Assembly: GCA_028277605.1 (NCBI GenBank)
Contig: JANQFZ010000049.1
Span: forward strand, 27,049 to 91,048
Reading direction: 5' to 3'
Source: Vallitaleaceae bacterium
Lineage (GTDB): Bacteria > Bacillota > Clostridia > Lachnospirales > Vallitaleaceae
DNA: 64,000 bases
The notes under the pieces were generated by a model. That model was not told the DNA's origin and searched no databases. It was given only the letters and a program-made list of their open reading frames with translations. Made by a program: the position numbers and the translations under genes. Shown in pieces: positions 45,481 through 53,024 of this stretch (positions within the stretch are counted from its first letter, which is position 1; each line of letters begins with the position of its first letter).

Positions 45481-45897
45481 ATAGTAACTACATATGATTT
45501 AGCAACTGTGAATAGCACTACCTCGGAGACGGTAAGGCTTATTGTAGCAAGTAATGGAAGTGATTATGCTTTAACTGGTAACCAGCAGATAGTGAGACTT
45601 TCATTTAAGACAAAAGCAGCAATGGGAGCAGGAAGCATTAACGTATCTACAGGACTTGTAGCTGATGGTGATGGGGAAGAATATGCACCAGAATGCTTTG
45701 GTAAAACATTTACCATAATATCTGTTAATGATGTTAATCACGATGGAGAAATAACATTAGGTGACTTAGCAATAAGTGCACGTTTGCAAAATACAACCAA
45801 TGATTTATGGAATCCATACACACCTGATGTGAACTTAAGCGGAAATGTTGATACTTTAGATCTTCAGATGCTTGTTTCTGCTATTCTAAATCAATAG
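45481..45897 (+). pseudogene. 3' remnant of a cohesin-dockerin protein
   Basis: The recognisable part runs from TYDLATVNST to the stop. It is the C-terminal half of a cohesin-like beta domain (VRLSFKTKAAMGAG, INVSTGLVADGDGEEY) followed by a complete type I dockerin with two calcium-loop repeats, DVNHDGEITLGDLA and DVNLSGNVDTLDL. Only about 15 unrelated codons precede it before an upstream stop, and there is no ribosome binding site or signal peptide, so the 5' part of the gene is missing. Full-length relatives are secreted carbohydrate-active or scaffold proteins. The truncation point adjoins the 3' end of the restriction gene, which suggests the R-M segment was inserted with loss of the 5' part. 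Confidence 0.75.
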
Positions 45898-45938
45898 AAG
45901 CAATTGATGAAGATAACTTAATATTATAATAATATTAG

Positions 45939-45993
45939 ATGGACAGTTGATAAATATCTAAATCCTAGCTATTTACCTTCTTGTCCATTTTTT
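45939..45993 (+). terminator. Terminator hairpin, copy 1
   Basis: Outer stem ATGGACA / TGTCCAT and inner stem GATAAATA / TATTTACC (one mismatch), followed by six T residues. It is related to the hairpin at 46985-47033. Confidence 0.75.
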
Positions 45994-46017
45994 AATTTGT
46001 AGATTTTATGGTATACT
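45989..46017 (+). promoter_or_regulatory. Promoter-like module 1 (TTTTTA-17-TATACT)
   Basis: TTTTTA, 17 nt, TATACT, continuing as TATACTTAAT. The same box with the same spacing occurs at 50350-50378, and a looser copy at 47038-47066. It precedes the 16-codon frame and the DUF1062 gene. Confidence 0.45.
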
Positions 46018-46059
46018 TAATTGGTAATACAAGCTGTTTTTATATATGGAGGTGAAACT

Positions 46060-46110
46060 ATGATCAAATTATTAATTATTACAGGATTATCTAAATTAAC
46101 TATAATCTAG
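46060..46110 (+). CDS. Possible 16-aa leader peptide
   Basis: An ATG 5 nt after a strong GGAGGTG site opens a 16-codon frame, MIKLLIITGLSKLTII, behind promoter-like module 1. The hydrophobic peptide could be a leader for the DUF1062 gene 170 nt downstream, or a chance match. I see nothing else in 46111-46279. Confidence 0.35.
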   Translation: MIKLLIITGLSKLTII

Positions 46111-46279
46111 ATCTGTAATAAGTAATACAAGAGATTTATACTGATTAATCAGTTGATATGGATTAACTATATTATTAAAAACTTTTAACAGTATTTTTAT
46201 TATGTCTATATATGATTTAATTGCTTATTGCAGATCTCAATAAGACAAGCTAATTTAGCTTGAAATAAGAGGTGTGCAA

Positions 46280-46927
46280 ATGAAAACTAAGCAAAGTTTG
46301 AAATGGCAGATTGAACCTTCTTCACCGCCTTTGTATAAAAGAAGGTGCGGTAAGTGTAAAAGATCTACCTTACATTACTGTAGTGAAAAATTTAGGATTA
46401 ATGGGCAAGGAAAAAATGTTGATGTATGGTTAATTTATAAGTGTCAGAAATGTGATAATACGAGTAATGTTACCATACATTCAAGAATAAATCCAAAGTT
46501 AATTAATAGAGATGACTACTATAAATTTCAGAATAATGATATTGATGCAGCTTGGAAGTATGCATTTGATAAGGAAACTATGAATCGAAATAGAATTGAA
46601 GCTGATTTTAGTCAAATCGAATATATGATTATAGGTGATGTTCTCTCACTGGAGGCAATTGCTAATATGAAAGAACAATTGATAGAGTTTATCATAGGTA
46701 TTTCATATCCTTTAGAACTTAAACTAACCTATGTCATAAGAAAGAGTCTTAATATTTCGTTAAAACAGTTGGAAGAAATGCTAAGTTCAGGAATAATATC
46801 TGTTTTTCCACAATCACCAGTAAAAAAAAAGAAAGTAAAGGATGGAATGCAGGTTATTATTAATCGTGAAAAACTAGAGAAGTATTTGGTGAAAAACCAT
46901 GTTCATGATGATAATAGGATGAAATAG
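46280..46927 (+). CDS. DUF1062 family protein
   Basis: A 215-residue protein. The start is the ATG 6 nt after AGAGGTG. The N-terminal WQIEPSSPPLYKRRCGKCKR and EKFRINGQGKNVDVWLIYKCQKC match DUF1062, with two C-x2-C pairs that should bind zinc. The C-terminal part is helical and ends in a basic tail. The family has no known function, although the zinc-ribbon suggests nucleic acid or protein binding. The gene is flanked on both sides by copies of one hairpin sequence, so it may have entered or been duplicated as a cassette. Confidence 0.75.
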   Translation: MKTKQSLKWQIEPSSPPLYKRRCGKCKRSTLHYCSEKFRINGQGKNVDVWLIYKCQKCDNTSNVTIHSRINPKLINRDDYYKFQNNDIDAAWKYAFDKETMNRNRIEADFSQIEYMIIGDVLSLEAIANMKEQLIEFIIGISYPLELKLTYVIRKSLNISLKQLEEMLSSGIISVFPQSPVKKKKVKDGMQVIINREKLEKYLVKNHVHDDNRMK

Positions 46928-46984
46928 TTTTGATAGTATTTATCTTTTATAAAACACACTGGAATTTTTAGTATTCTATATAGA

Positions 46985-47033
46985 ATGGGCAGTTGATGAA
47001 TAACTAAATCATAGTATTCATCTTCATGTCCAT
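46985..47033 (+). terminator. Terminator-like hairpin, copy 2
   Basis: Outer stem ATGGGCA / TGTCCAT (one G-U) and inner stem GATGAATA / TATTCATC (perfect). The T run has decayed to TTTCGTTT. The inner-stem A-T pair of copy 1 is a G-C pair here. Confidence 0.6.
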
Positions 47034-47183
47034 TTCGTTTCATGGCATGTATGATTCAGCTATACTTAGAAAATATCTGCCGTTGAAAAAAACAAATGTA
47101 AAGCCTATAATAAGGATATATCTATTAACTCAGTTTGAGACTTGTTTTACTTAAAAAGAGAACAGGTAGAGAGGAATGAATAG

Positions 47184-47552
47184 ATGAAAAGACAAACTAT
47201 AAAACCCAGTAAAGGAATATCAAGGATATCTTTTTTTATCGGTATACTTTTTAGTTTATTTGGAGTAGCTATGATTATTGGTGCTTTGGGATCGGTGGTG
47301 CCAATGGCTAGAGTCATTGTTCCATTTGGAGTGGTATGGACTTCTATTGCAATTTTTAATACCTATCGTTCTTATAAAAATGGTTTTACAAATAATAGTG
47401 CCCCCAATTATGAAATAGAGTCATATGCAGATGAACATGAGGTAGACTTTGAAGAAAAGCTAAGAAAACTTGAGAGATTAAGAAAAGACGGACTTATTAC
47501 TGAAACTGAATTTAAGCATAAAAGGTCAGAAATACTCAATGATAAGTGGTAG
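47184..47552 (+). CDS. Small membrane protein with C-terminal SHOCT domain
   Basis: A 122-residue protein. Two hydrophobic segments lie at about 14-35 and 42-60. An acidic linker and a C-terminal SHOCT motif follow (LRKLERLRKDGLITETEFKHKRSEIL, quoted as LERLRKDGLITETEF within residues 90-118). SHOCT is a short oligomerisation domain found at the ends of many membrane proteins. Function unknown. A GAGAGGA site precedes the ATG. The DUF2785 gene follows after 89 nt. Confidence 0.7.
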   Translation: MKRQTIKPSKGISRISFFIGILFSLFGVAMIIGALGSVVPMARVIVPFGVVWTSIAIFNTYRSYKNGFTNNSAPNYEIESYADEHEVDFEEKLRKLERLRKDGLITETEFKHKRSEILNDKW

Positions 47553-47641
47553 AGAGAAGTAAGATGAATCTGTGAAACGATAGTCAGATGTACACAAAAC
47601 AAGAATTAACCTTAAAGATAACAAAGAAAGAGTGAAACAGG

Positions 47642-48469
47642 ATGAAAAACTTAATAGATTTAAGACAAACGTTACGTAAAGTTATAGAAGATGATTATAA
47701 AGTGCCTACGGATATAAATATTAAAGATTTGGTGCATGAAATGTTATACCATATTGGTGACCCAGATCCAGTTCTAAGAGATGAATTAATATATTCTGTT
47801 TTTGCTCGTTGTCTAGTGGACGATCAGATACCACGGGATATGTTAAAAGAAATATTACAAATTGCCATAGATGACCAACATTTGTTTTATAAAATAGGTG
47901 AAAAAAATACACAATCGGTATTCACACGTTCTTTTTCTGTTTTGATAATTGCATTAATTCTTATTAATCATAGAAAGCAGAGGTTATTGGAGAAAGATCA
48001 AGTTCTACATATTTTTAGTGAGGTTACAAGATATTTTTTAGAAGAAGTAGACATAAGGGGGTATATAGAAGAGAACGGATGGGCCCATTCTGTTGCGCAT
48101 GCTGCTGATACATTAGATGAATTAGCACAATGTGATGAACTAGGTTATAAAGAATTGCACTACCTACTTGAAATAATACATGCCAAGATAAGTGACGGAA
48201 ATTATGTTTATCAACATGATGAAGATGAAAGACTGGTCACAGCAATGATAAGCATCATTAATAGAGACCTATTACCTATGGAAGAACTCTGTAAATGGAT
48301 AAAAAATTATAGTAAAATAAAAAGAGTAACCATACAGGATTATCAGGCTAAAACAAATATAAAGCATTTTTTACGGAGTTTGTATTTTAGAGCCATAGAT
48401 CAATTGGATAAGAGTGAGATAATGGAAACACTAAGGGATACATTGCACCAAATGAGCAGTTACAAATAG
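47642..48469 (+). CDS. DUF2785 family protein
   Basis: A 275-residue, largely helical protein. HIGDPDPVLRDELIYSVFAR, VFTRSFSVLIIALIL and NGWAHSVAHAADTLDELAQ are the conserved blocks of DUF2785. The family is soluble, and its function has not been established to my knowledge. The pattern of paired helices suggests a HEAT-like repeat fold. It lies between the SHOCT gene and a coiled-coil gene on the same strand with short gaps, so the three may be co-transcribed. Confidence 0.75.
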   Translation: MKNLIDLRQTLRKVIEDDYKVPTDINIKDLVHEMLYHIGDPDPVLRDELIYSVFARCLVDDQIPRDMLKEILQIAIDDQHLFYKIGEKNTQSVFTRSFSVLIIALILINHRKQRLLEKDQVLHIFSEVTRYFLEEVDIRGYIEENGWAHSVAHAADTLDELAQCDELGYKELHYLLEIIHAKISDGNYVYQHDEDERLVTAMISIINRDLLPMEELCKWIKNYSKIKRVTIQDYQAKTNIKHFLRSLYFRAIDQLDKSEIMETLRDTLHQMSSYK

Positions 48470-48496
48470 CATATTATTCTATAAGGGGGCTTATCT

Positions 48497-49453
48497 ATGA
48501 CAAATTATGAAGAACAAAGACAAGCAATTAATCATAGAATTTTAGAATGTGTTGAAAAGATGAGTGAAGCTAATCGATGTGAGAAGCTCATTACTAGTAC
48601 AAGAGAAGACTGTGAACGATTAGAAAATAAGTGGCAGGAATTAAAACAAGTACTAAAAAAAGAGGAACATGATGTTGAGAAGCTAAGTAATATAACATTT
48701 ACCAATTTTCTTCATACACTTCTTAATAATAAAGAGGAAAAATTGGATAAAGAAAGACGAGAGGTTTTAACTGCTAAGCTTAAATGTGATGGTGTTTTAT
48801 CACAACTACAACAATGTAGAAGGAGCTTAGAAAAACTAACGGTAACCTATGATAAACTAAAATATGCAAAAGAAGATTATCATCAACTTTTAAATGAAAA
48901 AAGAGATTTTATATTATCCCATATGCCCGAACGATGGAATGATATTGAAAAGTACATGGACGAAGATAGACGGATCAGTATGCAACTAAAAGAATTAAAT
49001 GAGGCTATTGATGCTGGGGATAGAACTATGAACTTTATTGAACAAGCACTTAATGCCCTGCAATCGGCTGCAAATTGGGGAACATGGGATATGCTAGGGG
49101 GAGGAGTATTATCCACCATGGCTAAAAGAAGTAAAATGAGTGAGGCTCAAAATCATATAACCAATATGCAGAATTGGATTAGTTCTTTTGCAAGAGAGTT
49201 GAAGGATGTTAATACATCTATTGAATCTGACTTGGAATTAGATTCCTTCTTAGGATTTGCAGACTACTTTTTTGATGGTTTTTTTGTGGATTGGGCAGTT
49301 CAATCCAAAATACATCAAGCTCAAGATAAAGTGAGAAAGACCCAGCATGATGTTAATACAATACTACGAAGTTTGAATTCTGAAGCTGATACTCTTAATA
49401 ATAGGAAAAAGGAACTTCATAAAGAAATAACTATGACTATTGAAAATGCATAA
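48497..49453 (+). CDS. Coiled-coil protein of unknown function
   Basis: A 318-residue, highly charged protein. Heptad-rich coiled coils span about 1-165 and 215-318. They are joined by a short conserved-looking segment, ANWGTWDMLGGGVLSTMAKR (about 192-211), which is glycine-rich and could contact membrane or DNA. DYFFDGFFVDWAVQSKI near 255 is a second hydrophobic patch. I recognise no named family. There is no signal peptide. AAGGGGGC precedes the ATG by 8 nt, and a strong terminator follows. Confidence 0.65.
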   Translation: MTNYEEQRQAINHRILECVEKMSEANRCEKLITSTREDCERLENKWQELKQVLKKEEHDVEKLSNITFTNFLHTLLNNKEEKLDKERREVLTAKLKCDGVLSQLQQCRRSLEKLTVTYDKLKYAKEDYHQLLNEKRDFILSHMPERWNDIEKYMDEDRRISMQLKELNEAIDAGDRTMNFIEQALNALQSAANWGTWDMLGGGVLSTMAKRSKMSEAQNHITNMQNWISSFARELKDVNTSIESDLELDSFLGFADYFFDGFFVDWAVQSKIHQAQDKVRKTQHDVNTILRSLNSEADTLNNRKKELHKEITMTIENA

Positions 49454-49483
49454 CTATCATTACATGATTGAAGCTCCAAAGTA

Positions 49484-49515
49484 TTTACCCTAGCCATAAT
49501 TGCTAGGGTTTTGTT
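49484..49515. terminator. Bidirectional terminator
   Basis: An 8-bp stem ACCCTAGC / GCTAGGGT (7-nt loop) between two convergent genes, with TTTTGTT on the plus side. Confidence 0.75.
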
Positions 49516-49867
49516 AACCTGTTAATAATTCATTGTCTTTGTACCCTAAAGCTCTTAGATAGTTTTTAATTATTTCTTCTAAGCAATGAAGCTCAGTTCC
49601 GCTTAACCTGTTCAGTAAACTAGAAATGGAATCAGTATCAGCTTGATTAATAACACCAAGTAATAAATAATCTGTACTGACTTCTAAGGCTTTTGCAACT
49701 TTGATGATACTTTCTGCACGTAGATTTTTCCTTCCATTCTCGACACAAGAAAAAAATTGATGGCTCAAATGTGATTTTTCAGCAGCTTGTTCCTGGGTAT
49801 ACCCAAGTTGTTTACGTCTAATTAGGATGCGTTGTCCAATGGTTTTAAATAAATTATCATTATTCAT
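49514..49867 (-). CDS. XRE-family transcriptional regulator
   Basis: A 117-residue protein. The Cro/C1-type helix-turn-helix fills residues 8-63: IGQRILIRRKQLGYTQEQAA, then FFSCVENGRKNLRAESIIKVAKAL. About 45 residues follow, ending in a helix (SGTELHCLEEIIKNYLRALG) that may mediate dimerisation. The gene is divergent from a Spo0E-like gene 125 nt away. It could repress that gene and itself, since SinR-type XRE proteins often govern such loci. AGAGGTG precedes the ATG. Confidence 0.88.
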   Translation of the reverse strand: MNNDNLFKTIGQRILIRRKQLGYTQEQAAEKSHLSHQFFSCVENGRKNLRAESIIKVAKALEVSTDYLLLGVINQADTDSISSLLNRLSGTELHCLEEIIKNYLRALGYKDNELLTG

Positions 49868-49992
49868 AATATAACACCTCTTTATAATTATACCAATAAA
49901 AGCATTTTATCTAGTAATACTAATAAACAGAATAGCCAATAGTTGCATTTTTGCTATATAAGGCATAAAATGATATTTAAGAGGTGAAAAAC

Positions 49993-50175
49993 ATGAAAAA
50001 TATGAGAGAAAATAAATCTACAGAATCATTAGAAAAAAAGATACAGATCTTAAAACAGAAATTAGATGAATTATATGAAACTAAAGGGTATTCAGATGAA
50101 GTCGTAAGTATTAGTCAAGAATTAGATCACTATATTTTATTAGTTCAAGAATTAAAGAAGGATACCGAAGAGTAA
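49993..50175 (+). CDS. Spo0E-like aspartyl-phosphate phosphatase
   Basis: A 60-residue protein with two predicted helices. LEKKIQILKQKLDELYETKG forms the first helix and turn. VVSISQELDHYILLVQEL carries the SQELD signature of the Spo0E family. In Bacillus these proteins dephosphorylate Spo0A-P and so delay sporulation. I chose the ATG 8 nt after AGAGGTG. It is divergent from the XRE gene. Its presence is one reason to think the host forms spores. Confidence 0.8.
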   Translation: MKNMRENKSTESLEKKIQILKQKLDELYETKGYSDEVVSISQELDHYILLVQELKKDTEE

Positions 50176-50507
50176 CAAAGGCTAAAGCATTCAACTAAGT
50201 AAGCCTGTAGATAATGAGTATAGTTAGGGCATTTTTTAGTAAAGGGGAAACTAAAATAACATAAGGTTTGAAAAAAACACTAAAATAATTTAAAATAGTA
50301 CTATTAAGTAATAGTACAACGCCATAATAGGTAGTAGATGATCCTTATGTTTTTAATTTGCTATCTTTAGGATATACTTAATGATAGAGAACCATTATAC
50401 TATGGCATGTTTTTTTTATGATGGTTCAAACAGCTAGGTAAGCTTAAGACAGTTGATTGATGAAATTTACTCATTGATGATTTAACATTGAACAAAAGGA
50501 GCAATAT
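50176..50507. other. Intergenic region with palindromes and promoter-like module
   Basis: It holds a perfect palindrome GTACTATTA-AG-TAATAGTAC (50298-50317). It also holds a promoter-like module TTTTTA-17 nt-TATACT (50350-50378), and a GAACCAT / ATGGTTC pair (50389-50395 and 50421-50427) that encloses a run of eight T residues. The module probably drives the radical SAM gene. No protein-coding frame is evident. Confidence 0.5.
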
Positions 50508-52358
50508 ATGAAGCAACTAAGACTTTCAGATGATATACTATTAAGTGTAGAAAAGCCAGCAAGATATATTGGTAACGAAATTAATGTGATTAGTAAGGAT
50601 TTATCTCAGATAGACATCCGATTTGCTATCAGTTTTCCAGATGTCTATGAGATTGGTATGTCTCACTTAGGACTATCCATTCTTTACGATCTCTTTAATA
50701 GAAGACAGGATGTCTATTGCGAGAGAGTTTTTTCTCCATGGCATGACCTTGAAGAGAAGCTAAGAGAGAATGAAATTCCTTTGTTTACACTTGAAACACA
50801 GGAAGATGTCAAGAACTTTGATTTTTTAGGATTTACCCTACAGTACGAAATGAGTTATACGAATCTACTTAATTTACTGGATTTAGCAAATATTCCTCTT
50901 TTCAGTAAAGAGCGTACAGAGAAAGATCCAATCGTATGTGCTGGTGGACCTTGTACATACAATCCTGAACCGGTTGCTGATTTTGTTGATTTTTTCTATA
51001 TCGGAGAAGGAGAGGTTATGTTTGGAAAGATATTCGATCTCTATAAAGCCAACAGAAAGAATGGTGGGAGTAAAGAAGATTTTTTAGAAAGCTTACTGGA
51101 GGTCGAAGGTGTCTATGTTCCTAAGTACTATGCAGTCACGTATAAAGAGAATGGTGAAATTCAGGTTTTTTCACCAACACATCCCAAAGCAAAATCCGTG
51201 ATAAGAAAACAGGTGGTAAAAGATTTAGATGTAGTAGCTTATCCACTTAAACCGCTTGTTCCTCTTATTCAGCCTATCCACGACAGAGTGGTATTAGAAT
51301 TATTTAGGGGATGTATTCACGCCTGTCGTTTTTGCCAAGCGGGTATGGTTTATAGACCAATGCGTGAAAAAAATTCAGATTTATTAATGGAACAAGCCAC
51401 TGAGTTAATAAAAAACACAGGTCTTGACGAAATATCTTTAGTTTCTTTAAACTCTAGTGATTACACAGATCTAAAAAAACTCACAGACTACCTAATAGAT
51501 GAAATAGGCAGAAAAAAACAGGTGAATTTATCGCTTCCTTCCTTAAGAATTGACTCTTTTTCGCTGGATATCATGCAGAAAGTACAGGATCTCAGAAAAA
51601 GTAGTGTTACATTTGCGCCAGAAGCGGGAACTCAAAGATTACGAGATGTCATTAACAAAGGACTATCAGAGGAAGCTATAATTAATGGTTCAAAGGAAGC
51701 TTTTAAGGGTGGATGGAGTAGAGTAAAACTATACTTCATGATGGGATTACCAACTGAAACTATTGAAGATGTTGAAGGTATTGCACAATTAGGTAATAAA
51801 ATAACAGATACCTATTTTAGTCTTTCAAAAGAAAGCAGGAAAGGCAGATTTAAAATTGTTATCAGTACTTCCTTTTTTGTACCTAAAGCTTTTACACCTT
51901 TTCAATGGGCTGGTCAAGATACTTACCAATCATTTATAGAAAAAAGAAACCATTTAAATAAAATGATTAATAAAAAGCATATTCAATACAACAGTCACGA
52001 TGCTAAATTGAGTATGCTAGAAGGGGTTATGGCAAGGGGAGATAGAAGAGTTGGTCAGGTGATATACAAGGCTTGGAAAAATGGAGCGCGTTTTGATGCG
52101 TGGTCGGAATTTTTTGATTTTGATCATTGGATAAAAGCTTTTGAGGAGACACAGGTAGAACCATCTTTTTATGCAACTAGAAAGCGAGATAAGGAAGAGA
52201 TTTTTCCTTGGGACTTTATTGATATTGGAGTTACCAAAGCATATTTATGGCGGGAGTATGAGCGTGGATTACAAGGGAAAACAACACCGAATTGTCGTAA
52301 AGCTTGTGTTAACTGTGGTATGAAATCTTTTGATGGAGGGTTTTGCAGTGACTATTAG
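50508..52358 (+). CDS. Radical SAM protein of the TIGR03960 family
   Basis: A 616-residue protein. A B12-binding-like N-terminal domain (FAISFPDVYEIGMSHLGL) precedes the radical SAM core with C269-x3-C273-x2-C276 (CIHACRFC), the ligands of the [4Fe-4S] cluster that cleaves AdoMet. PEAGTQRLRDVINKG and YFMMGLPTET are further core elements. The family is nearly always followed by a DUF2344 protein, as here with an 11-nt overlap, and by an RNase E/G gene. The substrate is unknown; RNA modification is an inference from that neighbourhood. AAAAGGAGC precedes the ATG. Confidence 0.9.
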   Translation: MKQLRLSDDILLSVEKPARYIGNEINVISKDLSQIDIRFAISFPDVYEIGMSHLGLSILYDLFNRRQDVYCERVFSPWHDLEEKLRENEIPLFTLETQEDVKNFDFLGFTLQYEMSYTNLLNLLDLANIPLFSKERTEKDPIVCAGGPCTYNPEPVADFVDFFYIGEGEVMFGKIFDLYKANRKNGGSKEDFLESLLEVEGVYVPKYYAVTYKENGEIQVFSPTHPKAKSVIRKQVVKDLDVVAYPLKPLVPLIQPIHDRVVLELFRGCIHACRFCQAGMVYRPMREKNSDLLMEQATELIKNTGLDEISLVSLNSSDYTDLKKLTDYLIDEIGRKKQVNLSLPSLRIDSFSLDIMQKVQDLRKSSVTFAPEAGTQRLRDVINKGLSEEAIINGSKEAFKGGWSRVKLYFMMGLPTETIEDVEGIAQLGNKITDTYFSLSKESRKGRFKIVISTSFFVPKAFTPFQWAGQDTYQSFIEKRNHLNKMINKKHIQYNSHDAKLSMLEGVMARGDRRVGQVIYKAWKNGARFDAWSEFFDFDHWIKAFEETQVEPSFYATRKRDKEEIFPWDFIDIGVTKAYLWREYERGLQGKTTPNCRKACVNCGMKSFDGGFCSDY

Positions 52359-53013
52359 ATTTAAGTTTAGAAAAACAGGATGCATGAAATATATTGGTCA
52401 TCTAGATTTGATTCGTTTGTTTCAAAAAGCCTTTAGAAAAGTAGATTTTCCAATTGCGTATTCTAGCGGCTACAATCCGCATCCACTCCTTTCAATAGCA
52501 GCACCTCTGTCAGTAGGCATAACCAGCAGTGGTGATTATATGGATGTTAAGATAAATGAAAATATGAATGAGTGTATGATAGACAAAATGAATGAATTTT
52601 TGCCAGAAGGATTAGATTTTTTATCATATACTATGCTAGGAGAGTCACAAAAAAATGCTATGTCTATCGTAAGGGCTGCAACCTATCAAGTAAGATTAAA
52701 AGTTTTAGATAAGATGACGCAAGAGAACATAACGGCGTATCTTGCTCAAGAAGTCATCTTAACTCAGAAAAAAAATAAGAAGAAAATAACAGTAGAAGTG
52801 GATATTAAAAAAGGGATTTATGATTTAGCTTTAGAAAAAGATGATTTAAAGATGGTCTTAGCAACTGGTAGTGTATTAAACGTGAAACCATCATTTGTTA
52901 TAAAAACACTTTGTGCGTTTTTAAAGCTTAACTATAACCCTTTTGATTATGTTATTCATCGTGAGGATTTATTTTATCTAAGAGATGGGCGACTAATATC
53001 CCTAGATACTTAG
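52348..53013 (+). CDS. DUF2344 protein (TIGR03936 family)
   Basis: A 221-residue protein. The GTG start lies 7 nt after GGAGGG and overlaps the end of the radical SAM gene. The N-terminus, RFKFRKTGCMKYIGHLDLIR, and YSSGYNPHPLLSIAAPLSVG are family-defining. In some lineages this domain is fused to the C-terminus of the radical SAM protein, so the two polypeptides are expected to form one complex. Its own activity is unknown. Confidence 0.9.
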   Translation: MTIRFKFRKTGCMKYIGHLDLIRLFQKAFRKVDFPIAYSSGYNPHPLLSIAAPLSVGITSSGDYMDVKINENMNECMIDKMNEFLPEGLDFLSYTMLGESQKNAMSIVRAATYQVRLKVLDKMTQENITAYLAQEVILTQKKNKKKITVEVDIKKGIYDLALEKDDLKMVLATGSVLNVKPSFVIKTLCAFLKLNYNPFDYVIHREDLFYLRDGRLISLDT

Positions 53014-53024
53014 AGGTGTATTTA

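Noticed and set aside
45481..45897. Intact small secreted dockerin protein
   Set aside because: No start with ribosome binding site, no signal peptide and half a cohesin-like domain point to a remnant.
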